Positions 25,439 to 34,438 of a stretch of DNA of 64,000 bases are shown piece by piece; position 1 is the stretch's first letter, and every line of letters begins with the position of its first letter. The notes below the pieces were generated by a model. It saw only the letters and a list, made by a program, of their open reading frames with translations. It was not told where the DNA came from and did not search any database. The DNA comes from Pseudomonas putida (GTDB lineage: Bacteria > Pseudomonadota > Gammaproteobacteria > Pseudomonadales > Pseudomonadaceae). The stretch is from positions 992,001 through 1,056,000 of the forward strand of contig NZ_JANHLD010000001.1 of NCBI RefSeq assembly GCF_028682455.1, given 5' to 3'. Both the position numbers and the translations under genes were made by a program.

Positions 25439-27853
25439 ATGACTTCGACTACCACCCGGCTGCAGCGCTGCGTGCAGGGCTGCGCCGATCTATTGCTCAA
25501 TCACCGCCGCGCCTGGCTGGCATTGTTCCTGCTGTTGAGCCTGGGCCTTGGCTACAGCGCCACCCAGGTGCGCCTGGACCCGGGGTTCAACAAGCAGATT
25601 CCGGTGCGCCATGAGTACATGCTCAACTTCCTCGACTTCAGCCGGGTGTTCACCGGTGCCAACCGCCTGCTGGTGAACGTGCGCTGGAAAGGCGAGGGCG
25701 ACATCTACAACCCCGAGTTCCTCGATGTGTTGCAGAAGGTCACCGACGATGTGTTCTTCATCTCCGGGGTCAGCCGCCCCAGCGTGACCTCGCTGTTCAC
25801 GCCCAACGTGCGTTATGTGGAGATCACCGAGGAAGGCTACGTGGGTGATCTGGTGGTACCGCCGCAGTACGCCGGTACCCCGCAAGACCTGGCCAAGGTG
25901 CGCAGCAACGCCGCCCGCGCCGGGCAGGTCGGACGGCTGCTGGCCAATGACCAGCGCTCGGCGCTGGTGCGGGCCGACCTGCAGGACACCGACCCCAAGA
26001 CCGGCCAGCCGGTGTCGTACGTCGAGATCGCCCAGCGCCTGGAAGATATCCGGGCCCGCTACAACAGCGACACCATCGAAATCAACGTGGTGGGCTTTGC
26101 CAAGCTGGTCGGCGATGTGGTCGAGGGCCTGAACACGGTGCTGATGTTCTTCGCCGTGGCCTTTGTGATCACTGCCGCGCTGCTGTGGCTGTACACCCGT
26201 TCGCTGGCCCTGACCCTGGTGGCCCTGGTGGTGGCGTTGCTGCCGGTGGTGTGGCTGCTGGGCCTGCTGCCCCTGCTGGGGCTGGGCATCGACCCGATGT
26301 CGGTGCTGGTGCCGTTCCTGATTTTTTCCATCGGAGTGTCCCATGCCGTGCAGATGAGCAATGCCTGGCGCCAGGAAGTGCTGGCCGGCTGCGACGCGCG
26401 CCGGGCCGCGCACAAGGCGTTTTGCGCGATCTTCATTCCCGGCGCCCTGGCCCTGTTGATGAATGCCCTGGGCTTCGCCGTGATCATGCTGATCGACATT
26501 CCCATCGTCCATGAACTGGGCGTGACCGCCTGCATCGGCGTCATGCTGATGATCGTCACCAACAAGATGCTCTTGCCGCTGATCCTGGCCGGCCTGCAAC
26601 TGGCGCCCGCCAAGCGTACTGCCGATGTGCAGACCCGCCGGCATGCCTTGTGGTGGCGCTTGTCGGCCCTGGCCGAACCGCGTCCGGCGCTGGCGGTGTT
26701 CGCGGTCAGCCTGGTGTTGCTGGGCGCCGGCGTGCTCAAGGCGCGCCAGCTCGAAGTGGGCGATATCGGCGTGGGCGCGCCGGAGCTGCGCGCCGACTCG
26801 CGCTACAACCAGGACAACCAGCGGATCATCGGCAGCTATTCCATCGGCCTGGATGTGCTGTCGGTGTTCGTGCAGACCAACGCCGGCACCGAGGCCTGCC
26901 TCAACCCGCAGGTGATGCGCGCCGTCGAGGCCTTCGACTTCCAGATGCGTGCCGTCGCCGGGGTGCAGTCGGTGCAGAGCGTCGCCGGCATGGGCAAGGA
27001 AATGATCGCCGGCAACAACGAGGGCAACCCGCGCTGGTCGGCCATTCCGGGGTCGTCACGGGGCCTGCAGCAAGGCTCGCTGGCTTATTCGCCCGACTCG
27101 GGGCTGGTGACCGAAGGCTGCCAGCGCATGCAGATCCTGGTATTTCTCAACGATCACGAAGGGGCGACGGTGTTCCATGTGGTCAACGAGGCCAAACGCA
27201 TCATTGCCGGGATCAAGGCACCGCAGGTGACGTTCAAGCTGGCCGGCGGCAACGTCGGGGTGATGGCGGCCTCCAACGAGGCGGTCAAGCATGCCGAGGT
27301 GATCATGCTGGCGGCGCTGTTCTGTTCGGTGGCGTTGTTCTGCCTGCTGACCTTCCGCTCGCTGCGGGCGGTGTTGTGCATCCTGGTGCCGCTGGGGGTG
27401 GTGGCGATTCTGTGCAATGCGCTGATGGCCATGCTAGGCATCGGCCTGAAGGTCGCCACCTTGCCGGTCATGGCCCTGGGCGTGGGGGTGGGGGTGGACT
27501 ACGGCATCTACCTGTACGAGCGCATCCAGCATGAGATGGCCGAGGGCGCCGGTCTGCGCGAGGCGTTCTACCGGGCCATGTGCCAACGGGGCACGGCGGC
27601 GGTGTTCACGGCCCTGACCATGGCCATCGGCGTCGGTACCTGGGCCTTTGCACCGCTCAAGCTGCAGGCCGACATGGGCATTCTTTTGGCCTTCATGTTC
27701 CTGGTCAACGTACTCGGTGCGATATTCCTGCTGCCGGCCCTGGCCGCCTGGTTCAACCAGGGCCGGCCACTGGTTGGTAGGAGCGGGCTTGCCCCGCTAT
27801 ACGATCAGACCGTCACCGCGCATCGCGGGGCAAGCCCGCTCCAACAAAAATAA
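25439..27853 (+). CDS. RND/MMPL-type transporter
   Basis: This protein of about 804 aa has two RND halves. The first membrane segment is near residues 25-45 (AWLALFLLLSLGLGYSA), then come a periplasmic loop, 5-6 helices (residues ~225-420) and the same plan in the second half, ending with GVGVGVDYGIYLYERI. The start may be ATG 25439 or ATG 25421. The last ~25 residues (GRSGLAPLYDQTV...) are encoded by a REP palindrome at 27780-27842, so the natural end was probably near AAWFNQGRP. With the YCF48 and DUF1329 neighbours it may move a steroid or other hydrophobic compound across the envelope. Confidence 0.8.
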   Translation: MTSTTTRLQRCVQGCADLLLNHRRAWLALFLLLSLGLGYSATQVRLDPGFNKQIPVRHEYMLNFLDFSRVFTGANRLLVNVRWKGEGDIYNPEFLDVLQKVTDDVFFISGVSRPSVTSLFTPNVRYVEITEEGYVGDLVVPPQYAGTPQDLAKVRSNAARAGQVGRLLANDQRSALVRADLQDTDPKTGQPVSYVEIAQRLEDIRARYNSDTIEINVVGFAKLVGDVVEGLNTVLMFFAVAFVITAALLWLYTRSLALTLVALVVALLPVVWLLGLLPLLGLGIDPMSVLVPFLIFSIGVSHAVQMSNAWRQEVLAGCDARRAAHKAFCAIFIPGALALLMNALGFAVIMLIDIPIVHELGVTACIGVMLMIVTNKMLLPLILAGLQLAPAKRTADVQTRRHALWWRLSALAEPRPALAVFAVSLVLLGAGVLKARQLEVGDIGVGAPELRADSRYNQDNQRIIGSYSIGLDVLSVFVQTNAGTEACLNPQVMRAVEAFDFQMRAVAGVQSVQSVAGMGKEMIAGNNEGNPRWSAIPGSSRGLQQGSLAYSPDSGLVTEGCQRMQILVFLNDHEGATVFHVVNEAKRIIAGIKAPQVTFKLAGGNVGVMAASNEAVKHAEVIMLAALFCSVALFCLLTFRSLRAVLCILVPLGVVAILCNALMAMLGIGLKVATLPVMALGVGVGVDYGIYLYERIQHEMAEGAGLREAFYRAMCQRGTAAVFTALTMAIGVGTWAFAPLKLQADMGILLAFMFLVNVLGAIFLLPALAAWFNQGRPLVGRSGLAPLYDQTVTAHRGASPLQQK
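27780..27842. repeat. REP palindrome inside the RND coding end
   Basis: GGAGCGGGCTTGCCCCGC (27780-27797) pairs perfectly with GCGGGGCAAGCCCGCTCC (27825-27842). It is typical Pseudomonas REP sequence and lies inside the reading frame before the TAA at 27851. It may also act as a transcription attenuator. Confidence 0.85.
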
Positions 27854-27868
27854 TCACGGGGGGTTCCT

Positions 27869-29064
27869 ATGCAGAATTCGCAGGTGCTGGCGCAGATGGG
27901 GCTGGATCTGGAGAGCTACGAGCAGTTGATTGGCGAGCTGTACGACGGCGCCCTGGATACCCGCCGGGTAGCCGAGTCGCTACGCAAGCTGCAGCTGCTG
28001 TTCCAGGCCAATATCGTCACATTGATACTGCGCGCGGTCGATGAACCCTACCTGTCGCCGATGCTGGCGGTGGGGGAGGTCAGCGGCGCCGGGGAGATTC
28101 AGCACTACGCCTATTACAGCAAGTCGACACCCTTCAACAGCCTGCCGCTGGACCAGGTGTTCACCATCGACGACCTGATGACCGAGGCCGAGTGGCTGGG
28201 CTCTTCGTTCTACCTGTTGTACTGCCAGCCCTATGGCTGCTTCCAGATGCTCGGCGCCGATATCAGCATGCCCGACGGCGGCAAGCTGCGCATACGCATC
28301 AACCGCCGCCGCGACCAGCCCAGGTTCAACGACTGCGAGCGGGCATTGTGTGCCATGTTGCTGCCGCACCTGCGCCGGGCCCTGCACTTGCACGCGCAAC
28401 TGGACCGCAGCGAGTCGCTGGGCAGTCTGTATTTCCAGGCCATCAGTCGCTTGTCGGTGGCCACCATCGTGCTCGATGAAAGCGGCAGTGTGCTGCAGCT
28501 CAACCCGGTGGCCCGCGACATCCTCGACAGCAACGACGGCCTGAAACTGGTGGGCGGGCGCCTGGAGGCCACCTATCCCAGTGACAACCGCGAGCTCACG
28601 CGCCTGGTGCGCGACGCCTTCCAGCGTGCGCGTCAAGGCGATGTCGGCCATTGCAATGCCGCTGCCTTGTCGATTTCGCGACCGTCAGGCCAGGTCAACC
28701 TGGGCGTGGTGGTGGAGCTGATCCCGTCCCAGGAGTGGGTCGAGGGCAAGGGTCAGCCGACCGTGGTGGTGTACGTGCGCGATGCGGTGGGCAAGTCGCT
28801 GGTCAGCAACCTGGCCACCGCGCAGCTGTACAACCTGACCCCGGCGGAAACCGGCCTGGCCATGGAGCTTGCCAACGGCCTGTCGCTGGAGGAGGCCTCC
28901 GAGGTGTTGAACATTCGCCGCAACACGGCCCGTGCGCATTTGCGCTCGATCTTCTCAAGACCGGGGTGCGGCGCCAGACGGAGCTGGTGCGCATTCTGCT
29001 CAACAGCGTGGTGGCCCTGGGGCCGCCCGGGGCCTTGCCGCCGGTGGTCAAGGCGGTCGGGTAA
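27869..29064 (+). pseudogene. LuxR-family transcriptional regulator, frameshifted in the HTH domain
   Basis: The first 362 codons give an N-terminal sensory region followed by the start of a LuxR-type helix-turn-helix (LTPAETGLAMELANGLSLEE, then NIRRNTARAHLRSIFS). A base appears missing after 28956: the current frame becomes arginine/tryptophan-rich and runs to 29101. The +1 frame instead continues naturally as KTGVRRQTELVRILLN to a TAA at 29062-29064. Restored, the protein would be ~399 aa. It is the best local candidate for the steroid-cluster activator. A true mutation, a sequencing error or programmed frameshifting cannot be told apart here. It sits 15 bp after the RND gene. Confidence 0.75.
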
Positions 29065-29072
29065 AAATGCGT

Positions 29073-29092
29073 TAGTCCGAGCAGACGATGTG
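29073..29092 (+). promoter_or_regulatory. Steroid-cluster 20-bp box, copy 5
   Basis: TAGTCCGAGCAGACGATGTG, 59 bp before the DUF1329 gene. The central TTTG part is changed to AGCA, while both ends are conserved. Confidence 0.55.
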
Positions 29093-29151
29093 GGGCTTTG
29101 AGCCACTGCCAATACTGGGTCACCGCTACCGGAAAACCACGGAGAACAACA

Positions 29152-30552
29152 ATGACCGAGCGTAATCCACCCCACCTCAAGGCCCACGGCAGCCGCCATC
29201 ATTGGCTGCTGGCCGTATTGCTGGGCACAGCCTGTGCGGGCTCCGTACAAGCCGCCCCGGAAGATGCGGCGCGCCTGGGCAGCGAGCTGACCTGCATTGG
29301 CGCCGATAAAAGCGGCAACGCCGATGGCAGCATTCCGCCCTACAGCGGCAAGTGGCTGGGGGTGCCGCCACAGGTGCAGTTCCAGGGCACCGGCCATCAT
29401 CCGGTCGATCCGTATCCGGACGAGAAGCCATTGTTCGTGATCACCTCGGCCAACCTTGCGCAATACGCCGAGTACCTGTCGGACGGCCAGAAGGCCTTGT
29501 TCAAGCTCTACCCGCAAACCTACAAGATGCCGGTCTATCCAACCCACCGGGATTTCCGCTTTGCCGACTCGGTGTGCGAGGCAACGCGCGAGAATGCCAG
29601 CGTCGCGCGTCTGGTGGACGAAGGCGAAGGGGTCGTGGGCAAGACCGGCGGCACGCCGTTCCCGGTGCCGCGCAATGGCCTTGAGCTGCTCAAGAATGCC
29701 TCGACCTTCACCTTGCGGGCCTGGACCGAGGAATATGTCTCCGACAACGCCTATGTGCTCAAGGACGGCAACATCAACTGGGGGCGGGTGCACTCGCGCA
29801 ACCTGGCGCCGGCGCTGCAGCCGGGCAAGGTCGGCGACACCGTGGGCAACTCCTCGTTCTACCTCAACGAAACCCTGCTGCCCCAGCGTGACAAGGGCGA
29901 GATCAACACCGGCACCGAGTTCTGGAACGACAAGACCGAGCCGCGCCAGAGCTGGCGCTACGACCCCGGAACCCGGCGGGTACGCCAGTCGCCGGGCTAT
30001 GGCTTCGACATGGCCTTCCCCGGCTCCGGGGGCTCGATCACCGTGGACGAGGTGCGCCTGTTCAACGGCTCCGGCCAGCGCTACGACTGGAAGATCGTCG
30101 GCAAGCGCGAAATGTTCATCCCCTACAACACCTACCGCCTGCACGCGGCCAACCTCAAGTACGCCGACCTGCTGACCCCGGGGCACATCAACCCCGAGGC
30201 CATGCGCTACGAGCGTCATCGGGTCTGGGAACTCGAAGGCACCCTCAAGCCCGGGTATCGCCACCTGTACGGCAAGCGCAAGTTGTACATCGACGAAGAC
30301 ACCTGGTTCCCGATGCTCGCCGACAACTACGACAACCGTGGCGAGCTGTGGCGCACCTCGATGGTCAACTACTTCTACGCCTATGAAACCCAGGTGCCCC
30401 AGGCCGGGGTTGGCCTCTACCACGACCTCAACGCGGGCAGCTACCTGGCGTTCAACCTGATCAACGAGCAGCGCAACGGCTACATGCTCAACAAAGGTGG
30501 TTTCAGCCCGCGTGACTTCGGCCCCGAGGCTGCGCGCCGGGCAGGGCAGTAG
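29152..30552 (+). CDS. DUF1329 family exported protein
   Basis: This 466-aa protein has a signal peptide (HHWLLAVLLGTACAGSVQAA). The DUF1329 pattern follows: LGSELTCIGADKSGNADGSI, KYADLLTPGHINPEAMRYERH and the ending RKLYIDEDTWFPMLADNYDN. It belongs to a group of periplasmic/outer-membrane-linked proteins, often encoded with DUF1302 and RND genes, whose biochemical role is not settled. The ATG at 29152 has GGAGAACA upstream. The DUF1302 partner is missing here but present with the second DUF1329 gene at 46194. Confidence 0.85.
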   Translation: MTERNPPHLKAHGSRHHWLLAVLLGTACAGSVQAAPEDAARLGSELTCIGADKSGNADGSIPPYSGKWLGVPPQVQFQGTGHHPVDPYPDEKPLFVITSANLAQYAEYLSDGQKALFKLYPQTYKMPVYPTHRDFRFADSVCEATRENASVARLVDEGEGVVGKTGGTPFPVPRNGLELLKNASTFTLRAWTEEYVSDNAYVLKDGNINWGRVHSRNLAPALQPGKVGDTVGNSSFYLNETLLPQRDKGEINTGTEFWNDKTEPRQSWRYDPGTRRVRQSPGYGFDMAFPGSGGSITVDEVRLFNGSGQRYDWKIVGKREMFIPYNTYRLHAANLKYADLLTPGHINPEAMRYERHRVWELEGTLKPGYRHLYGKRKLYIDEDTWFPMLADNYDNRGELWRTSMVNYFYAYETQVPQAGVGLYHDLNAGSYLAFNLINEQRNGYMLNKGGFSPRDFGPEAARRAGQ

Positions 30553-30568
30553 GGCGTCGTTGTCGATC

Positions 30569-30588
30569 TAGTCCGTTTGAACGATGAG
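30569..30588 (+). promoter_or_regulatory. Steroid-cluster 20-bp box, copy 6
   Basis: TAGTCCGTTTGAACGATGAG, 102 bp before kshA. It is the closest to the consensus of all six. Confidence 0.65.
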
Positions 30589-30607
30589 CAGCCCGCAAGG
30601 GCTGCTC
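30586..30607. terminator. Hairpin between DUF1329 gene and kshA
   Basis: GAGCAGCCC (30586-30594), loop GCAA, GGGCTGCTC (30599-30607): a perfect 9-bp stem 33 bp after the DUF1329 stop. There is no T-run, so it may be a weak terminator or lie in the kshA leader, where it touches box copy 6. Confidence 0.5.
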
Positions 30608-30690
30608 AATGATGTCGGGTAGGGGATTGCGCCGGCGGCCTGGTCCGGCAAGGCTCGACCCGGGGTTTCCACCAGAGGAAGAACAAGAAC

Positions 30691-31731
30691 ATGACGAAAC
30701 TCGCTGAATTAAGCATCGAAAGCACCCAGCGCACCCACCGCTACGCGCGTGGCTGGCACTGCCTGGGCGATGCTGCCGCCTACCGTGACGGCAAGCTGCA
30801 CACCCTGAACATCTTCGGCACCCGCCTGGTGGCGTTCGCCAACAGCGAGGGCGCGATCAGCATCCTCGATGCCTACTGCCCGCACATGGGCGCCGACCTT
30901 TCCCAGGGCACCATCGAGAACGATACCGTGGTGTGCCCCTTCCACCACTGGAAGTACGACACCACCGGCAAGTGCGTGGAGATCCCGTACTGCAAGCGCA
31001 TCCCGCCCAAGGCCAAGACCCGCAGCTGGTTGACCTGCGAAGAGAACAACCTGCTGTTCGTGTGGAACAACCCCGAGGGGCGAGCGCCGAAAGAGGGCGT
31101 GGTGATCCCGCACCTGGAGGAGATGGACAGCGACGAGTGGATTCATGAGTGGAACATCGACACCATGCTCATCGAAACCAACCCGCGCGAGCTGGTCGAC
31201 AACCTGGTCGATGCCCAGCATTTCGGTCCGGTGCATGGCACCCCGACCAAGTACTTTGCCAACGTGTTCGAAGGCCATATCGGCCGGCAGATTTTCCACG
31301 GCGACTCCGAGCGCCTGGGCGGCGACCTGATCGCGCCGTCGGCCTACTACGGCCCGGCGACGCACTTCACCCACCTGAGCTCGATGTTTGGTGATGTGCG
31401 GGTGCATGCGATTCTGCTCAACAGTCACGTGCCGGTGACGCCGGACAGCTTCCAGCTGCGCTTTGGCTGCATGGTCAAGCGCGTGCCGGGCTGGAGCGAG
31501 GAGCAGAACCGCGAGGTGGCCCAGGCCTATGTGATGGGTAACCGGGCGTCGTTCTACCAGGACGTGGATATCTGGAAGCACAAGATCCGTATCGACAAGC
31601 CGGTGCTGGCCGAGAACGATGGTCCGGTGTACCAGTTGCGCGAGTGGTACCAGCAGTTTTTCACCGATGAGGACCTGGTGCCGGCGAGCATGGCCGAGCG
31701 TCGCGAGATTGTGACGGTCGACGAGCGTTGA
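30691..31731 (+). CDS. kshA: 3-Ketosteroid 9-alpha-hydroxylase, oxygenase component
   Basis: This 346-aa Rieske oxygenase has the [2Fe-2S] ligands C63-P-H65 and C82-P-F-H85 (YCPHMGADL, VCPFHHWKYD). The mononuclear iron site is in NLVDAQHFGPVHG (Asp174, His177, His182). The family inserts the 9-alpha hydroxyl that, with a KstD, opens steroid ring B. No reductase (KshB) or KstD is adjacent. It is monocistronic behind box copy 6, with a purine-rich site (AGAGGAAGAAC) before the ATG. A neighbouring Rieske family cannot be excluded, but the steroid context argues for KshA. Confidence 0.85.
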   Translation: MTKLAELSIESTQRTHRYARGWHCLGDAAAYRDGKLHTLNIFGTRLVAFANSEGAISILDAYCPHMGADLSQGTIENDTVVCPFHHWKYDTTGKCVEIPYCKRIPPKAKTRSWLTCEENNLLFVWNNPEGRAPKEGVVIPHLEEMDSDEWIHEWNIDTMLIETNPRELVDNLVDAQHFGPVHGTPTKYFANVFEGHIGRQIFHGDSERLGGDLIAPSAYYGPATHFTHLSSMFGDVRVHAILLNSHVPVTPDSFQLRFGCMVKRVPGWSEEQNREVAQAYVMGNRASFYQDVDIWKHKIRIDKPVLAENDGPVYQLREWYQQFFTDEDLVPASMAERREIVTVDER

Positions 31732-31799
31732 GTGGCTGTCGGCCCCGGGGCAGCCTGGGGCCGGCGTGTTGCGTTGATCTGGTTGCGGGAGTGCCGATA

Positions 31800-31952
31800 A
31801 TGAAAATAAAAAGCCTTCGAGCCTACTGTGTACCGCTGTTGAGTGTTGTGATTGTGGTGTATGCGGCGTTGACGGTGACGCCGGCCAAGGACCGCAGTTG
31901 TCCGGCTTGTGTGATGATGCCGAGTTTTCAGGGGTTGCAGACGTTGCGGTAG
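31800..31952 (+). CDS. Small predicted membrane/exported peptide
   Basis: A 50-codon frame with a good site (GGGAG, 31788-31792) and one hydrophobic stretch (CVPLLSVVIVVYAALTV), followed by a short tail with two Cys (RSCPACV). It lies 68 bp after kshA. I do not recognise it. The hydrophobic helix and start context make translation plausible, but no homology is known to me. Confidence 0.4.
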   Translation: MKIKSLRAYCVPLLSVVIVVYAALTVTPAKDRSCPACVMMPSFQGLQTLR

Positions 31953-31965
31953 GGGGCATATCCAT

Positions 31966-32102
31966 TATTTGTGGTGATGTCGAGTCACCTTTGCGCCCCT
32001 ACGGCGCCTTACTTTTTTTCAGTCGAAAAAAGTAAGCTTGCGCGGTACCTGTGGGAGCGGGCTTGCCCGTGATCGGCCGCAAAGCGGTCGTAATCCAGGC
32101 CA
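31966..32102 (+). repeat. Long intergenic repeat, internally deleted copy
   Basis: It contains the left end of the family (TTTGTGGTGATGTCGAGTCA) to the AAAAGTAAGC segment, then jumps directly to the right-hand part (GCGCGGTACCTGTGGGAGCG). About 250 bp of the full repeat are missing. No gene is supported. Confidence 0.8.
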
Positions 32103-32149
32103 CACCTTTATTTGGGTTTTAAGGGGTGGTGAGCATATCCATTTGCCAA

Positions 32150-32562
32150 GGGGATGCCGGTTCACCTTTGCGCCCTTACGGCGCCTTACTTTTTTTCAGT
32201 CGAAAAAAAAGTAAGCAAAAAATTCTCGCCCCACCAGGGGCCCTACGCTGCGCTTCGGGTCCCCTCACTGCGGTGTCGCTACGGGGCAATGCGAGCTACG
32301 AGTTGCAAGCAACTCTACGCTTCGCATCTTCGGCATTCGCCGAAGGCGCTGCGCGCTAGCCCCTCCACGACACCTCTGTTCGGCCCTTCTGGTTAACGGG
32401 GCCTGAAGATCAAGAGCACAAATCGCTGCGCTCTTGCTGGCCTGCGCGGTACCTGTGGGAGCGGGCTTGCCCGCGATCGGCCGCAATGCGGCCGTAATCC
32501 AGGCAAAGCAGGGTAAGCAGGCTGTACCTCTTTCTCGGGGCAATTCCGCTCCTACCTGGCGA
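32150..32562 (+). repeat. Long intergenic repeat, full copy B
   Basis: This copy runs from TTCACCTTTGCGCCCTTACG through ATTCTCGCCCCACCAGGGGC and GGTTAACGGGGCCTGAAGAT, then the REP-like GGGAGCGGGCTTGCCCGCGA, ending at CTGGCGATCAGGCAGTGG next to the DUF6124 stop. Open frames inside it recur in the other copies and are not genes. Confidence 0.9.
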
Positions 32563-32868
32563 TCAGGCAGTGGTTTCCTGGGCTTGCTCCAGGCCGTCGA
32601 GCAAGGCATCGATCAGCGCTCTGGCCATTTCAACTGAATGCTGGGTTGACCACACAAATCCTCGACCCGCTTCGCTGGTGTGCTGCACCGCCTGGCCAAC
32701 GGTGGTGCTGGCGCATTTGAGGTACAGCAAGGCGTGCACCAGTGCATCTTCGGCACTCACGCCTGCGCGTACGTTGAACAGGGGAGGGTGTTCCGGGCAG
32801 CTGTTGACGCTGGTCTCGGTGGTTTGGGTGAGCTGCAATGTGGGGGGATCGGGGACGAGTTTTTTCAT
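32563..32868 (-). CDS. DUF6124 family protein
   Basis: This 101-aa protein begins MKKLVPDPPTLQLT, with a central FNVRAGVSAEDALVHALLYL and a C-terminal helical ARALIDALLDGLEQA. It matches the small DUF6124 family of Pseudomonas as I remember it, whose function is unknown. CTGGAG precedes the ATG at 32868. It is enclosed by long repeats on both sides. Part of its upstream leader is duplicated at 34236-34300, without a gene. Confidence 0.7.
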   Translation of the reverse strand: MKKLVPDPPTLQLTQTTETSVNSCPEHPPLFNVRAGVSAEDALVHALLYLKCASTTVGQAVQHTSEAGRGFVWSTQHSVEMARALIDALLDGLEQAQETTA

Positions 32869-33178
32869 GGTCAACTCCAGGTCGTGTTGGAGCTGCCACT
32901 GCACCGTCGCCAAACGAATGGGTGGCAGCCATGTGCGGGTTGGCGAACCGGGACGACACTGGAGAAACCCGGCAGGGTCGAAACCCTCCCGCACATAGCC
33001 GCCATAAAAAATGGAAGCGTTCTGTCAGTATCATTTTGCCAGGTCGCCAAACCCGATCACCGAGTATTCAGTGACCGAGGGAGCCTAGGGCGAAGTCTTT
33101 CCCCCGGCAAGTAACTGAGGTCGACAGGTTGCGTAGGATAGGTCCTAGGACTTGGTGCTGACTAGGGTATGGCTCAGC
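32869..33178. other. Leader of the DUF6124 gene and gene-free spacer
   Basis: The minus-strand leader contains a segment (32940-33003: TGGCGAACCGG ... CCGGCAGGGTCGAAACCCTC) that recurs at 34236-34300. The rest, 33004-33178, holds no supported gene; it shows a short CCTAGGACTTGG-type inverted piece and nothing else I can name. Confidence 0.5.
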
Positions 33179-34300
33179 CACATAGGTAACAAATCAGTTC
33201 ACGCGCATAGGTAACAGCCGGCAGCTGAGTGGGCTTGGCCCGCGATGAGGTCTTGTGTGTTGATCCATTGTTTGTGGTGATGTCGAGTCACCTTTGCGCC
33301 CTTACGGCGCCTTACTTTTTTTCAGTCGAAAAAAAAGTAAGCAAAAAATTCTCGCCCCACCAGGGGCCCTACGCTGCGCTTCGGGTCCCCTCAGTGCGGT
33401 GTCGCTACGGGGCAATGCGAGCTACGAGTTGCAAGCAACTCTACGCTTCGCATCTTCGGCATTCGCCGAAGGCGCTGCGCGCTAGCCCCTCCACGACACC
33501 TCCGTTCGGCCCTTCTGGTTAACGGGGCCTGAAGATCAAAATCAAAAGCACAATTCGCTGCGCTCTTGCTGGCCTGCGCGGTATCTGTGGGAGCGGGCTT
33601 GCCCGCGATTGGCCGCAATGCGGCCGTAATCCAGGCAAAGCAGGGTAAGCAGGCTGTACCGACGCTCCTACCTGGCGATCAGGCAGCCACCACATAGGTA
33701 ACAATTCAGTTCACGCACATAGGTAACAGCCGGCAGCTGAGTGGGCTTGGCCCGCGATAAGGTCTTGTGTGTTGATCCATTGTTTGTGGTGATGTCGAGT
33801 CACCTTTGCGCCCTTGGCGCCTTACTTTTTCAGTCGAAAAAAAAGTAAGCAAAAAATTCTCGCCCCACCAGGGGCCCTACGCTGCGCTTCGGGTCCCCTC
33901 AGTGCGGTGTCGCTACGGGGCAATGCGAGCTACGAGTTGCAAGCAACTCTACGCTTCGCATCTTCGGCATTCGCCGAAGGCGCTGCGCGCTAGCCCCTCC
34001 ACGACACCTCCGTTCGGCCCTTCTGGTTAACGGGGCCTGAAGATCAAAAGCAAGATCAAGATCAAAATCAAAAGCACAATTCGCTGCGCTCTTGCTGGCC
34101 TGCGCGGTATCTGTGGGAGCGGGCTTGCCCGCGATCGGCCGCAATGCGGCCGTAATCCAGGCAAAGCAGGGTAAGCAGGCCGTACCTCTTTCACGGGGCA
34201 ATTCCGCTCTTACCTGGCGATCAGGCAGTGGCTGCCTGGCGAACCGGTAAGTTAGGAATCCGGCAGGGCCAAAGCCCTCCCGCTCACAGCCACCACAGAG
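33179..34300 (+). repeat. Two tandem ~511-bp units holding full repeat copies C and D
   Basis: CATAGGTAACA at 33181 and 33692 starts two units with the same order: two CATAGGTAACA motifs, GCAGCTGAGTGGGCTTGGCC, TTTGTGGTGATGTCGAGTCA, then full copies of the long repeat (33285-33685; 33797-34233). A weaker third motif is at ~34294 (CAGAGGTAACAG). The paired GGTAACA motifs resemble insertion-sequence ends, but no transposase is left. Frames in these units (SPHQGPYAALRVPS) are repeat artefacts. Confidence 0.85.
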
Positions 34301-34342
34301 GTAACAGTCGGTAGCTGTAGGAGCGGGCATCCGCGACAGGCC

Positions 34343-34417
34343 GGTACAGCCTGTAGATCCGGTGTTGCCGTGTTACGACTGCTTCGTGGTCGATCGCGGG
34401 TGAATCCGTTCCCACAG
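34343..34417 (+). repeat. 75-bp REP-associated repeat, copy 1
   Basis: The segment with ATCCGGTGTTGCCGTGTTAC and TGAATCCG-TCCCACA is almost identical to 47583-47657. It lies between the repeat block and the end of a LysR gene. Confidence 0.75.
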
Positions 34418-34438
34418 GTCCTTTGAAGCCGACTCCGG

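Noticed and set aside
33229..34030. Repeated frames reading SPHQGPYAALRVPS in the long repeats
   Set aside because: The same text appears in each repeat copy with shifting starts and no ribosome site, so it is a repeat artefact rather than a gene family.
33179..34300. Tandem units considered as a CRISPR array or active IS
   Set aside because: Repeat units are ~511 bp with no short regular spacers, and no transposase or cas gene is present.
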